A stretch of DNA of 64,000 nt, taken from the NCBI RefSeq assembly GCF_000238775.2, contig NZ_AFEJ02000005.1:124001-188000 (forward strand), in the 5' to 3' direction. The notes under the pieces are model-generated. The model was not told the origin of the DNA. It did not search any database and was given only the letters and a program-made list of their open reading frames with translations. The position numbers were made by a program, and so were the translations under genes. Source of the stretch: Acaryochloris sp. CCMEE 5410. Its GTDB lineage: Bacteria > Cyanobacteriota > Cyanobacteriia > Thermosynechococcales > Thermosynechococcaceae. Below are positions 26,552 through 35,284 of the stretch, one piece after another. How positions within the stretch are numbered: position 1 is the stretch's first letter; every line of letters starts with the position of its first letter.

Positions 26552-27593
26552 TCCACCCGTCCATGCCCAGAGCTTTACAGGCGAAGATACCCCCTATACA
26601 GACATCATCACCCAGACTGCTGCCGCCCCCGGTGACAGTCCTTACAACGTCAGTGACATCTACACAGGTTCGGATAAGGGCAGCGGTCAGCCCAAAGGAC
26701 TGCTCGACCGCATCTTGAGCAAGAAGGCTCAGAAAAGCCTGTTCAAAGTGATTGAGCATGGGTCCAAAGCCCTTAAAGCCGCCAAGATTGGCCGCAATGT
26801 CTACCGAGCCGTGACGGGCAAACGGGTCCAACCCGCCCTCAAAGGGGTCACCGATATTTTGGTTCTGTATGGCATTATTGACCCCCCCAAGACCACAGCT
26901 CAAGGGGGCAGCTCCACGGATGGACGGCCCACCTATAAAGGACCGTCCTATGAAGACAACCCATCTCGGTTAAATATTGAACCGAACAGCCCCCGTGAAG
27001 TCTACGCCATCGCCCGGAACGTCCAGGCCATCAGTGAAGAGTTTCACGAGAAGCTAACCCAGATCGTTCTCAGTGACGAGGGCCAAGAACTGATCCAAGC
27101 AGAGGAAGAGACCGCTACCCTCGCCCAAGAAGAGACCATCGCCGCTCAAGACAGCATCACCGAGATCGTGGGGGTGAGTGAGGAGCAAGCGAGTGCCAAT
27201 GTTGCCTCCGCTGAAGAAGTCCAAGTGCTAGGGGCAGAGGCCCAGGGGGATAAAAGCTCCCAGAGTGTTTTGAAACGCCTCTCCCTCCAGCAAGCCTTTA
27301 ATGCCACGATTGGCTCCCAGACCTCCCAGCAGCTTGCAGGATTGACAGCTGCATCCGCTCATCAAAATCGCAGCTTGGGGGCCATCGCCAGTCAGAACCT
27401 CGTGCAGACCCGCAAGCTGAGCAAGCTGGAACTCCTCCAGGCTTCCGGGAATCAGCAACGGACCCAGACCAATTTCATGTTAGAGGCATTGAAGCATGGC
27501 GAAGACCTTAAGCAGGATATCCAGGTCGCGAATACCAAATATTCCTTCTTTACCCCGCAGATCCCTGGATTGGGTGAACCGAAACCCAAATAA
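26484..27593 (+). CDS. Exported VirB5/TrbJ-like protein
   Basis: 369 residues from the ATG at 26484 (AGAGGA upstream). A signal peptide (LLIVILWVSVINPPVHAQ) is followed by a basic helical part and a long acidic, Gln/Ala-rich coiled coil (about 180-350). Periplasmic coiled-coil proteins in this operon position, between VirB4 and VirB6, are usually VirB5/TrbJ minor pilus components; sequence similarity alone does not prove it. The start lies within the VirB4 gene and the end overlaps the VirB6-like gene, so the genes are tightly coupled. Confidence 0.65.
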   Translation: MYPFPQRLKKPLLIVILWVSVINPPVHAQSFTGEDTPYTDIITQTAAAPGDSPYNVSDIYTGSDKGSGQPKGLLDRILSKKAQKSLFKVIEHGSKALKAAKIGRNVYRAVTGKRVQPALKGVTDILVLYGIIDPPKTTAQGGSSTDGRPTYKGPSYEDNPSRLNIEPNSPREVYAIARNVQAISEEFHEKLTQIVLSDEGQELIQAEEETATLAQEETIAAQDSITEIVGVSEEQASANVASAEEVQVLGAEAQGDKSSQSVLKRLSLQQAFNATIGSQTSQQLAGLTAASAHQNRSLGAIASQNLVQTRKLSKLELLQASGNQQRTQTNFMLEALKHGEDLKQDIQVANTKYSFFTPQIPGLGEPKPK

Positions 27594-28971
27594 GGTTCTG
27601 CTGTTTGCCTTTCTGCTGTCCCTTTGCTGGGTCTTGGTCAGTGCCATTCCCGCATGGGGCAAGGAATCCCTCAATTACAATGGCCTGGATTACCTCCAAA
27701 GAATCACAGACAACATCACCAAAACTGCCGCTTGGTGGGATGACCTGTGGGATACCACCTTTAATCCTGATAATGCGGGGAATACCATCAACAACCGGGC
27801 CATTATGGATGTCGTTCGGTATGTACTACTGGCGGGATTTATTACCTGGAGCTGGCGAATCGGTCGAAAGATCTTTGAGAAAGGGAGTGATATTGGCGAC
27901 TGGGTGAAGTTCATCGTCCCCATCGTCTTAGTCTCCTTCTTCCTCACGAATTCAGGGCAAGCCATTTACTATACCGCTCATGGGATGCGGCAGATCGTCA
28001 ATGCCGCCCCTGCCGTGGTCGCTAAGGCCCAAGTCGCGGGTTTTAATGTCCGTCTAGCCATTAATGATGCCCTGTTTTCCCAAGTGACGCGGACGGTCAT
28101 TTCCCAAGAGGCGAAGAAATGTGCCCAGCTCCATCTTCCCGGTGTCAATCTGACGGAAGAAGAGAAAACCATGATTGGCCTCAAGAAATTGGGTCGCAGA
28201 CTAGAAAGCCGTCGGCAAGCGGGGCGAGAACTGACTGGGGAAGAAATCGCGACGGTTTATAAACAAGCCTCTATGAATCAGCTTCAGTGCCTCCAGTCCT
28301 TAGATGTCTTTATTGAGGAGCAAAAACAGACGATTAAAGACGGCTGTCCTGACTGTAAGACCGCCCTGGAGTTAGCGGAGCGGAGTCAGGAGACGGCTCA
28401 AGAAGCCATTAAAAGGAATATGGAGGGCTTGGCCGTCAAAGGCTTTGATATCGCCAAGTCAGCCGCCTACAAAACAGCCCTATTTGCTATCAATCCAGGC
28501 TTAGCCCTCGCGGAGATGATTGCTCCAGACTGGCAGCAAATCTTGACGGAAATCGCCATGGTGATGGCCTGGATCTTTATCGCGAGTCAGGAGTTGTCCC
28601 TGCTACTGGCGGCCTTGCTCGGCCCCATTGCCTTTGCCTTGGGCACGATCCCCCACGGCCAGAACGCCATCATTGAGTGGCTACTGTTCTTCGCCCGTGT
28701 TCTGCTCGTTCGTCTTGCCTACGTCATCCTGATTGGGTTTGTGGCCGTGATGTTAGCAGGCGTTGCAGCGACCCCTCTCATCTTCCCCCTATTCTTCGGT
28801 ATCTTTGCACCTTATATCGCCTACAAAGCCGTGAACGACGGGGTGGGGTTAGCCGCAGATGCCTTCCGCTCTAAGGCCATTGGTGTCGCTACAGCGGGTG
28901 TGGGCTTAGTGACGGGGGGACTGATCACCCTCAATAGCGTTATGCAGACCAGAGCGATGCGAAATCGTTAG
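27496..28971 (+). CDS. VirB6/TrbL-like polytopic conjugation protein
   Basis: 491 residues from the ATG at 27496, which has AGAGG 9 nt upstream but overlaps the previous gene by 98 bp. The first 26 residues are Arg/Ser-rich and may be a shadow, so GTG 27574 is an alternative. Membrane spans: VLLFAFLLSLCWVLVSAIPAWG, VVRYVLLAGFITW, FIVPIVLVSFFL, and a C-terminal cluster (IAMVMAWIFIASQELSLLLAALLG; VRLAYVILIGFVAVMLAGV; LIFPLFFGIFAPYIAY). A Cys-containing soluble loop (about 195-310) lies between. The topology fits VirB6/TrbL, the inner-membrane channel component. Confidence 0.75.
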   Translation: MAKTLSRISRSRIPNIPSLPRRSLDWVNRNPNKVLLFAFLLSLCWVLVSAIPAWGKESLNYNGLDYLQRITDNITKTAAWWDDLWDTTFNPDNAGNTINNRAIMDVVRYVLLAGFITWSWRIGRKIFEKGSDIGDWVKFIVPIVLVSFFLTNSGQAIYYTAHGMRQIVNAAPAVVAKAQVAGFNVRLAINDALFSQVTRTVISQEAKKCAQLHLPGVNLTEEEKTMIGLKKLGRRLESRRQAGRELTGEEIATVYKQASMNQLQCLQSLDVFIEEQKQTIKDGCPDCKTALELAERSQETAQEAIKRNMEGLAVKGFDIAKSAAYKTALFAINPGLALAEMIAPDWQQILTEIAMVMAWIFIASQELSLLLAALLGPIAFALGTIPHGQNAIIEWLLFFARVLLVRLAYVILIGFVAVMLAGVAATPLIFPLFFGIFAPYIAYKAVNDGVGLAADAFRSKAIGVATAGVGLVTGGLITLNSVMQTRAMRNR

Positions 28972-28982
28972 GAGAAACCACC

Positions 28983-29699
28983 ATGCTCACCAAAATAACC
29001 ATTCCGAAAAACCCCCTGCAGGCCGTAGAGAAAGGCAAATGGATGCCCTATCTGATCATTGGCTTAACCATACTCAATACCGGCCTGCTGTTTCGCGTGG
29101 GCCTCAGTAGCAAACGAGCCGCCCAACGAGAACCCTCCAATGTGTTTGTGCAGCTTCCCAGCAACCAAACCGTGGAGGCGAAGCCCGTAGACAAGCACCA
29201 TCGTGAAACGTCTCATATCCAAGACTTTGCTCATAAATGGGTCAGCGCCGCTTTCTCCTGGAGTAAAGGAGACGGAAAAACGGAAGGAAAGATTGAGTAC
29301 CCGGCCCAGTTTTACGACGTGTCCTATGCCATTGACCTGTCCTACCGGGTGGGTTGGATGGAATCGATCCATAAAAAGTACGACAAAGACTTTCCCTTTC
29401 GTAACTACATTGCGGGGGAGTGGGAAGCCCAAGTCCAGATTTTAGATAAAACCAAAGACATTGTGGTCGAGCAACTAGAGCCAGGACTGTGGAAAGTGAC
29501 GGTGATTGCCACACGGCTCCATGACCGAGGCCAAGAGCGGGACTTTATTGAGCGGCTCAACCAAGAGCTGATCCTCAAAGCCGTTGATTTTGTGAAAACC
29601 GAAGACCAAGACCAGACCCAACTTGCCAAGCTGATGCGCGTGGGCCAGGAATATGGCCTGCAAATTGTTGAAATCCGAGATGTGAAGGTGAATCTATGA
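28983..29699 (+). CDS. VirB8/TraE-like assembly protein
   Basis: 238 residues: a short cytoplasmic tail, one membrane span (MPYLIIGLTILNTGLLF, about 20-37) and a periplasmic alpha/beta domain. This one-span topology between VirB6-like and VirB10-like genes is that of VirB8/TraE, which nucleates the translocation channel. GGAGAAACC precedes the ATG. The stop overlaps the start of the VirB10-like gene by 4 bp (ATGA), indicating translational coupling. Confidence 0.7.
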   Translation: MLTKITIPKNPLQAVEKGKWMPYLIIGLTILNTGLLFRVGLSSKRAAQREPSNVFVQLPSNQTVEAKPVDKHHRETSHIQDFAHKWVSAAFSWSKGDGKTEGKIEYPAQFYDVSYAIDLSYRVGWMESIHKKYDKDFPFRNYIAGEWEAQVQILDKTKDIVVEQLEPGLWKVTVIATRLHDRGQERDFIERLNQELILKAVDFVKTEDQDQTQLAKLMRVGQEYGLQIVEIRDVKVNL

Positions 29700-31126
29700 A
29701 CACGACCCAGAAAGCCAAACATGCCAGAGATGTGCTGCTTAAGCGCAGACCCGCCCCATCCGAGGGGACATCAAACGAGCATGACCCAAAAGAGACCCGT
29801 AACCCCGCCGTAACTCTCGCCAATCTAGCGATGCCCGAGACGAAAACCACCGTCCCTAAAAACAAGCTGCACAAACGGCTGTGGTTTCAACTCTTGCTCC
29901 TCACCGTCGTCGGGACTCCCTTCGCCCTCATTGCCACGGGTTTGATGTATGGGAGTGCCCCTCAGCAGGCTGAGTCAAATCCCCAAAGTGAAGAGACTGG
30001 TTCTACCGTGGGTCAGAGTCGAGAAGAGGTGCTGACCGAAGAGAACGCAGATCTGAAGGTCCAGGTGGCTGCATTGCGGCAATCCTTGGATGGTCAGCCC
30101 GTTCCTCCTACTCAGAAGGCGGGTCCAAACCCTGCAACCGTTCCACCGACCCCCCAGCCTCAAGGGAGACCTCCGAGTCCGAATCATCGCGTGACCCGAC
30201 CGATTCGTTACCAAAGCTCCGTCCCTCGGACCCAGCCCAAACCCCGCATCGTCTATAGAGACAGACCCGCACCCAAGACTCAACCCGTGGTTGCGGCAAC
30301 GCCTCCAGCTCCTCAGCCTCAACCCGTCGCTCAAGCTGCCCCGAAACCAGCAACCAACTTCAGTCTCAGCAGACAATCGGCCTTTGCCCCCAAGCCCGTG
30401 CAGCCTGTGCCCATTCGTCCCATCAAGGTCACCACCTCTCACCCCGTCCGTAAACCGATCACGACAAAACCCATTGCTCAAACCCCTCCAGCTCCACCCC
30501 AAGGGGTTTTAGTGGCTTCCCTCACGGGAGATTTATTGCAGGATAATCAGGTGCAGTCCGATTCCCCCACAGCCCTCTATCCCGCTAGCAATAACCCCTT
30601 AGGTAAAGGACTTATCGCCCCTGGAACTAAGGTCAAGGCGAAGCTGGACAATCCGATTACCTGGATACCCCAGAACAGTGACACGATCATCGGTCAGCGG
30701 TATCTATTAACCCTCAATGAAGACTTAGGGGCAATGGCGAAGAAAGGCTCCAAGGTTGTGGCAGAAGTGACGGCTGCTGAGGGTGACTTTTTGAGTATGC
30801 AGGTGGTGGAAGTCAACCAGCAGCCCATTGAGCATGTCAATCTGACGGATGAATCACCCGAAGGTAGAAAGACCCCTGTTGCAGTCATTCAATACAAGCA
30901 ATCTCCCTACCTACAAGCCAAGCTCAAAGGTCAAGGAGAAGGCTTTGGCAACAAACTACTCAGGGCAGGGCTGAACGTGGGGATTGACCAGCTTCGCTCT
31001 AGCAGCGTGGGTGATAGGGCCTCGTCCGTCGTCAATAGCTTGGCTCCTAGAGGTTCTGGCCGTTCTCGAAATGGCCTCTATCACTTTGATAAAGAGGTGG
31101 AAATTTACTTTGTGGAGGGTGTCTAA
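29696..31126 (+). CDS. VirB10/TraB/TrbI-like channel protein
   Basis: 476 residues: a basic cytoplasmic N-terminus, one span (LWFQLLLLTVVGTPFALIATGLMYG, about 61-85), a coiled coil, a long Pro/Gln-rich periplasmic linker (about 135-270), and a C-terminal beta domain (GKGLIAPGTKVKAKLDNPITW; GQRYLLTLNEDLG) typical of VirB10/TrbI. These proteins span inner and outer membranes and transmit ATPase energy to the channel. Start coupled to the preceding gene (ATGA). Complete. Confidence 0.85.
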   Translation: MNTTQKAKHARDVLLKRRPAPSEGTSNEHDPKETRNPAVTLANLAMPETKTTVPKNKLHKRLWFQLLLLTVVGTPFALIATGLMYGSAPQQAESNPQSEETGSTVGQSREEVLTEENADLKVQVAALRQSLDGQPVPPTQKAGPNPATVPPTPQPQGRPPSPNHRVTRPIRYQSSVPRTQPKPRIVYRDRPAPKTQPVVAATPPAPQPQPVAQAAPKPATNFSLSRQSAFAPKPVQPVPIRPIKVTTSHPVRKPITTKPIAQTPPAPPQGVLVASLTGDLLQDNQVQSDSPTALYPASNNPLGKGLIAPGTKVKAKLDNPITWIPQNSDTIIGQRYLLTLNEDLGAMAKKGSKVVAEVTAAEGDFLSMQVVEVNQQPIEHVNLTDESPEGRKTPVAVIQYKQSPYLQAKLKGQGEGFGNKLLRAGLNVGIDQLRSSSVGDRASSVVNSLAPRGSGRSRNGLYHFDKEVEIYFVEGV

Positions 31127-31255
31127 ATGAAAGGTTGTCTTGTCATCCTCCTGATCGTCCTCACACCGTTCCTGTTTCTCGCAGGTCCCATTGGTTGGAT
31201 TTTGGGGATTATCGCCTGGATCTTGCTGCTCAAGGACTCTGGAAATGATCAGTGA
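31127..31255 (+). CDS. Small two-span membrane protein (42 aa)
   Basis: ATG immediately after the VirB10-like stop, with GGAGG 7 nt upstream. Almost wholly hydrophobic: CLVILLIVLTPFLFLAGPIG and WILGIIAWILLLK form a hairpin. Last gene of this tightly packed run. Likely an accessory inner-membrane subunit; no family recognised. Confidence 0.7.
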   Translation: MKGCLVILLIVLTPFLFLAGPIGWILGIIAWILLLKDSGNDQ

Positions 31256-31370
31256 ATTTTCATGCGGTGAGCTTTGGTTTTCCCTCTAAATATGAGTTCA
31301 GATAGCGGCTCCAGATGGGGCCGTTTTCCTTGAGCGGTACATTCATTTATCGCACCACAGCATTCCCCTT

Positions 31371-34300
31371 ATGAAACAGAAATTACTTGCCTTTTTCCTG
31401 GCTAGTCTGCCCACTGTGACGCAGATAGCCCCTGCTTTAGCTCAACAGCAGCAACAGACAGCAGCACTTAGCCCAGATACCCCCGTCAACTTACCGGGCC
31501 TCTACTATGATCCTGACCCTGGACCTTCACCGACGTTCCGACAGCTCACCACCGCAGAGCAGGCAGGGTATGTTGAAATCCCGCCCTTGCCCAATGGGGT
31601 GCAGCTTCCTTACCAAATTGATCGGGCATGGCCGCAGGGGGCGACTCCTGACCAAATCCTCAAGTTTGGAGACTTGCAGCAAAATCCCGTCACGGCATCC
31701 TTCACCAAACTGACCTTACGAGATATTTCAGCGAGGCAGGGCACGGATATTGCGGGTGTACCGATTGGCGATGTGCCCCTTGTCTATGGCCTCACGGTCG
31801 AGGAAGTTGATAACCTCTATACAAAGCTCAATAACGGTCAGAAAATCACGGTTGATGATGCCGCTCCCGCCATTCAAGCCGCACTAGGAGTACTCCATGA
31901 CCCTTCTCAAGCAGGTAAACAGCTCCAGCAAGCCGCCCTGACCACGGGAGAGAAAGTGCTGATTACCAACCTCAGTAAGATACCCGCTCTTAAAGGTATT
32001 CCGCTTCAGGATTTAGCACGGGGTAACTGGCAGGGGGTCATCTCCAAGGCAGAGCAGATTGAGTTAGCAGGGATTGGCAAGAAGATTGGTCCCACCCTCA
32101 AGAAGCTGCCCGTTAACCAGATTGTCCCTCTTGTTGGTGATGCGATTAATGGCAACTGGCAACAGGTCAGGAAAAGGGCACAAGCCTACGTCCTAGCAAA
32201 AGGGACGGATGTGGCCGTCAAGGAAGTGATCAAGGCTGTGCCAGAGCTGAAGAATCTACCCTTGGGTGCCGTCCCCGATCTCGCGAATCAGCCTATTGAG
32301 CAGACCCTACCTAAGATTGCGGACCTAGCGATTGAGGAGATACCAGGGGCTGAGGATGAATTGGTCAACTCCGTCCCTGGATTGTCTGACATTCCGATTG
32401 ACAAGCTGCCCTTTGACCTGGCCTTTAGCTTCCTCGCGGGTGACGTATTTGCGAGGTTTGATATTGCCTACAGTGGTGTTGAGGGACCAGAAGAACCCTC
32501 CATCCAACATGCCTTGTCCGGTGGTACAGAAGACCAAAAATTCAGACCGATTAAATGCACCCTTGGCAAGACCAAAAACCAGAGAGCGGACAACTGCCCC
32601 CACTTTGAGATGCGGAAGTTTATCAGCTCTCCCCTGGCCCAGGTGACGGGGGATGACGATATCGAAGGGAAGCAGTGGGTTGCAGGCCATTCAAAAGGCA
32701 AGAACGGTCAGGGCGTTAAAGGGGGCAAGGGACTCCTCAAGAAAGTGAATGGCGGGTGGGAGCCAGCGGGTATCAATCCCTTTGGCACGGGTTTTAATAC
32801 CAAGTTTGTCCTCAAGAATATTAAGGAATACCCGAATAAGCCCAGCACGGCGAGGCTGCATCTTGCCATTCAAGTCTGTGTCCCCGCTCCGCTTATTGGA
32901 GAGCAATGCACTCCTCACTTCTTTGTGATTCCGACACCCTTCACCGTCAGAGAAGGGGGCTTGTTCCTGGTGGCGAGTCGTAGGAGTCTACCTGCTGAGA
33001 TTGCCAAGTTTAGGAATCGGGCGTTGACGGCTGCGGGCCTGAGCCAGGTGTATTGCGACCCTAACCAGATCATTGCTTCATCAGGGCAAAGTGATGTTTC
33101 TCCATCCAATTCAAAATATGGTCATCTTGCCTATGATGAAAACACGGGTCAATTAGTCAACGTGACCTCTGTCGATGGGGTACAGGAAACGCTTGCCCCA
33201 GATGCAGCCCAAGCTTTTGAACAGATGCGACAAGATGCTGCGTCTCAAGGATTGGATATTAAGGTTGTATCAGGTTTTCGATCTGTGGCTGTTCAGAAGT
33301 CGATTTGGGATAACAAGGTGGCGAGTGCTTCTCCTGAAGTGGTTGCTAAAACTTCAGCGCCTCCCGGCCATAGTGAACACCATACGGGGTTAGCTGTCGA
33401 TGTGGGCAACAACCAGAATGCTAGCTTAGATCGGTCTTGGGCACAGACATCTGAGTATGCCTGGATGCAAGCCAATGCGGGCAAGTATGGGTTTGAGTTG
33501 TCGTTCCCAGAGGGCAATAGCCAAGGGGTGAGCTTTGAGCCTTGGCACTGGCGGTTTGTGGGTACGGATCAGGCGGCTGCTACCTTCAGCCCTACCGCTA
33601 GCAATGGTCAAAGTCAGGGCACATCAACCCCTGCTGATCCTGACCATAATCTCAGACAGTATCTAGCCCGAATCAGAATTGGAGAAAGTACGGATGGGAC
33701 GAACTGGAAGCCGAATTCTCAGACGGGTGCTTATGGAATTTATCAGTTCACGCCAGAGTCTAGGCAGTCTCTTCTGCAAAGAACAGGAATAGATGGTTGG
33801 ACCAGAGACCGGGCGGTTGCGGCTCAAGCAGCGGTGGAATGGATCAAAATCATTGGGGCTGAAGAGAATGTTGATTTGATGGCAGCGATTCAGCGTGGGG
33901 ACTTTGCCCTGGCGGATCGGGTGCTGAGTCCATTGCAGTGGACCTCTTTGCCAGGTGGCCCTGAGCAAAGTGAAGTGTGGAGTAATCCTGCGAATTTTGA
34001 GAAATATGGGCCAACGGGAGATGCTTCCACGAATGAGCCTGTTGGTGTGGCATCAAGTGGGTTACCTTGTCGGCCCGGTGCGATCGCGAGTAACCCTAAT
34101 GGTCAATTGGGGCCATTTGTTCAGGGAGATGGGATAACCACTGGACAATTTGGCTTGCCTACTGAATACTCTGTAAGTTCACCCTATGGTTCACGACCAT
34201 TAGGTTTCCATAGAGGAATTGATTATGCTACACCAATGGGATCTGAAGTTAGAGCATCAGATGGTGGTGTAGTGACAGATGTTGAAGTAGATTGTCCTCA

Positions 34301-34547
34301 ACAGGGACACTTAGGGTCTACATGTGGGGATAAATACGGTAATTTAGTGTTTATTAAACACAGTAACGGCTATGTTACGGTTTATGGGCATTTATCAACT
34401 ACAAACGTAAAAATAGGCGACCCTGTTAAGAAAGGTCAGGTAATTGCTCTCTCTGGCAATAGTGGCAGGACGACAGGCCCACACCTGCATTTTGAGATTC
34501 GAGACCCTTCTAATCAAAGACTAAACCCTGCTAATTACTTAAATTAA
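31371..34547 (+). CDS. Three-module peptidoglycan hydrolase (VanY + lysozyme-like + M23), VirB1-like role
   Basis: 1058 residues with a signal peptide (ending ALAQ). The N-terminal half is an unassigned region with Leu/Pro-rich repeats (IPLQDLARGNWQGV; LPLGAVPDL). A VanY/D-Ala-D-Ala carboxypeptidase domain (about 585-730) has GFRS, SEHHTGLAVD (His670, Asp677) and EPWHWR (His726). A lysozyme or transglycosylase-like domain (about 760-860) contains RIRIGES and AYGIYQFTPES. An M23 endopeptidase (about 930-1058) has HRGID (His947, Asp951) and HLHF (His1038, His1040). The enzyme could cut glycan strands and two kinds of peptide bond to open the wall for the conjugation channel. The M23 part is visibly AT-richer than the rest, suggesting a late addition. 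Confidence 0.88.
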   Translation: MKQKLLAFFLASLPTVTQIAPALAQQQQQTAALSPDTPVNLPGLYYDPDPGPSPTFRQLTTAEQAGYVEIPPLPNGVQLPYQIDRAWPQGATPDQILKFGDLQQNPVTASFTKLTLRDISARQGTDIAGVPIGDVPLVYGLTVEEVDNLYTKLNNGQKITVDDAAPAIQAALGVLHDPSQAGKQLQQAALTTGEKVLITNLSKIPALKGIPLQDLARGNWQGVISKAEQIELAGIGKKIGPTLKKLPVNQIVPLVGDAINGNWQQVRKRAQAYVLAKGTDVAVKEVIKAVPELKNLPLGAVPDLANQPIEQTLPKIADLAIEEIPGAEDELVNSVPGLSDIPIDKLPFDLAFSFLAGDVFARFDIAYSGVEGPEEPSIQHALSGGTEDQKFRPIKCTLGKTKNQRADNCPHFEMRKFISSPLAQVTGDDDIEGKQWVAGHSKGKNGQGVKGGKGLLKKVNGGWEPAGINPFGTGFNTKFVLKNIKEYPNKPSTARLHLAIQVCVPAPLIGEQCTPHFFVIPTPFTVREGGLFLVASRRSLPAEIAKFRNRALTAAGLSQVYCDPNQIIASSGQSDVSPSNSKYGHLAYDENTGQLVNVTSVDGVQETLAPDAAQAFEQMRQDAASQGLDIKVVSGFRSVAVQKSIWDNKVASASPEVVAKTSAPPGHSEHHTGLAVDVGNNQNASLDRSWAQTSEYAWMQANAGKYGFELSFPEGNSQGVSFEPWHWRFVGTDQAAATFSPTASNGQSQGTSTPADPDHNLRQYLARIRIGESTDGTNWKPNSQTGAYGIYQFTPESRQSLLQRTGIDGWTRDRAVAAQAAVEWIKIIGAEENVDLMAAIQRGDFALADRVLSPLQWTSLPGGPEQSEVWSNPANFEKYGPTGDASTNEPVGVASSGLPCRPGAIASNPNGQLGPFVQGDGITTGQFGLPTEYSVSSPYGSRPLGFHRGIDYATPMGSEVRASDGGVVTDVEVDCPQQGHLGSTCGDKYGNLVFIKHSNGYVTVYGHLSTTNVKIGDPVKKGQVIALSGNSGRTTGPHLHFEIRDPSNQRLNPANYLN

Positions 34548-34552
34548 AAACT

Positions 34553-34927
34553 ATGCGGACTCTTTTAATATCACTATCAGTCAGTTTGTTAATCTGCCCA
34601 GTTGCTGTAGCTGTTGAAGCAAACCAATCAAATCAGAGTGTTGAAGAATGTGCCCAGACTATAGAGTTTAGGCCACATGATCGTAAGTTTATAAAGCAGT
34701 TGAAAGTTGTTTATTCTCAGAACAGCTATCATCTCATCGGTGTAGAAGATGCCAATCACAACTGGTGGGTGATTTTAAAAACTAATCCCTGCAAAGTTCT
34801 GATGATGGATCCATTTGGTGATCATCTAGAGACTTTTAGAGGTGTAGTGCCTGACGATGTTGTAGAGGGAATGGAATTAGCAGCAAAGGAGTACAACCGT
34901 GAGTTTTATAAAAAAAATGGGTACTAA
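34553..34927 (+). CDS. Secreted hypothetical protein (124 aa)
   Basis: A signal peptide (LLISLSVSLLICPVAVAVEA) precedes a small mixed domain with two cysteines (EECAQ, NPCKV) that could form a disulfide. It follows the hydrolase by 5 bp and shares its AT-rich end composition, so it may have arrived with the M23 segment. Possible roles are modulating or inhibiting the hydrolase, but nothing in the sequence proves it. Confidence 0.6.
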   Translation: MRTLLISLSVSLLICPVAVAVEANQSNQSVEECAQTIEFRPHDRKFIKQLKVVYSQNSYHLIGVEDANHNWWVILKTNPCKVLMMDPFGDHLETFRGVVPDDVVEGMELAAKEYNREFYKKNGY

Positions 34928-35151
34928 GCAGAATCGACATCAACTTTAAGCTGGTGTTCTGAGCAAAAATAAATCAACCTCATCCCCAAATCTACTCCAG
35001 ATTGAGCATAAACTCTGGTAGCATGTCCGCTCCAGAAACCGAGCTGGGAGTTTGTAGCATCTTGACAGCTTGGTTTGGCTGATAGATTTCCACCTGATTG
35101 TCTTCTGGGTTGGTGAGCCATCCTTCCTCGACACCCCACCCCAAAAATCAC

Positions 35152-35165
35152 CTGGCGGTACATTA
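35152..35165 (+). repeat. Dispersed repeat CTGGCGGTACATTA, copy 1
   Basis: Part of a longer direct repeat in the 34928-35284 spacer: CCAAAAATCACCTGG followed by CGGTACATTA occurs here and again 112 bp later. The rest of the spacer holds no gene I can support; a short frame from 35190 (31 codons) reads through the second copy. Confidence 0.7.
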
Positions 35166-35263
35166 TCTTGTCGATAATCTCAGACCGCCATGACCAACAT
35201 CAGACTTCTTGCAGCAGTCCCCCTTGTGCTGCTGGATCAATCCACCCCCCACCCAAAAATCAC

Positions 35264-35278
35264 CTGGCGGTACATTAC
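35264..35278 (+). repeat. Dispersed repeat CTGGCGGTACATTAC, copy 2
   Basis: Second copy, immediately left of the insertion sequence (the IS-flanking TACGTA starts at 35279). A third copy lies at 39104-39118. Confidence 0.7.
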
Positions 35279-35284
35279 TACGTA

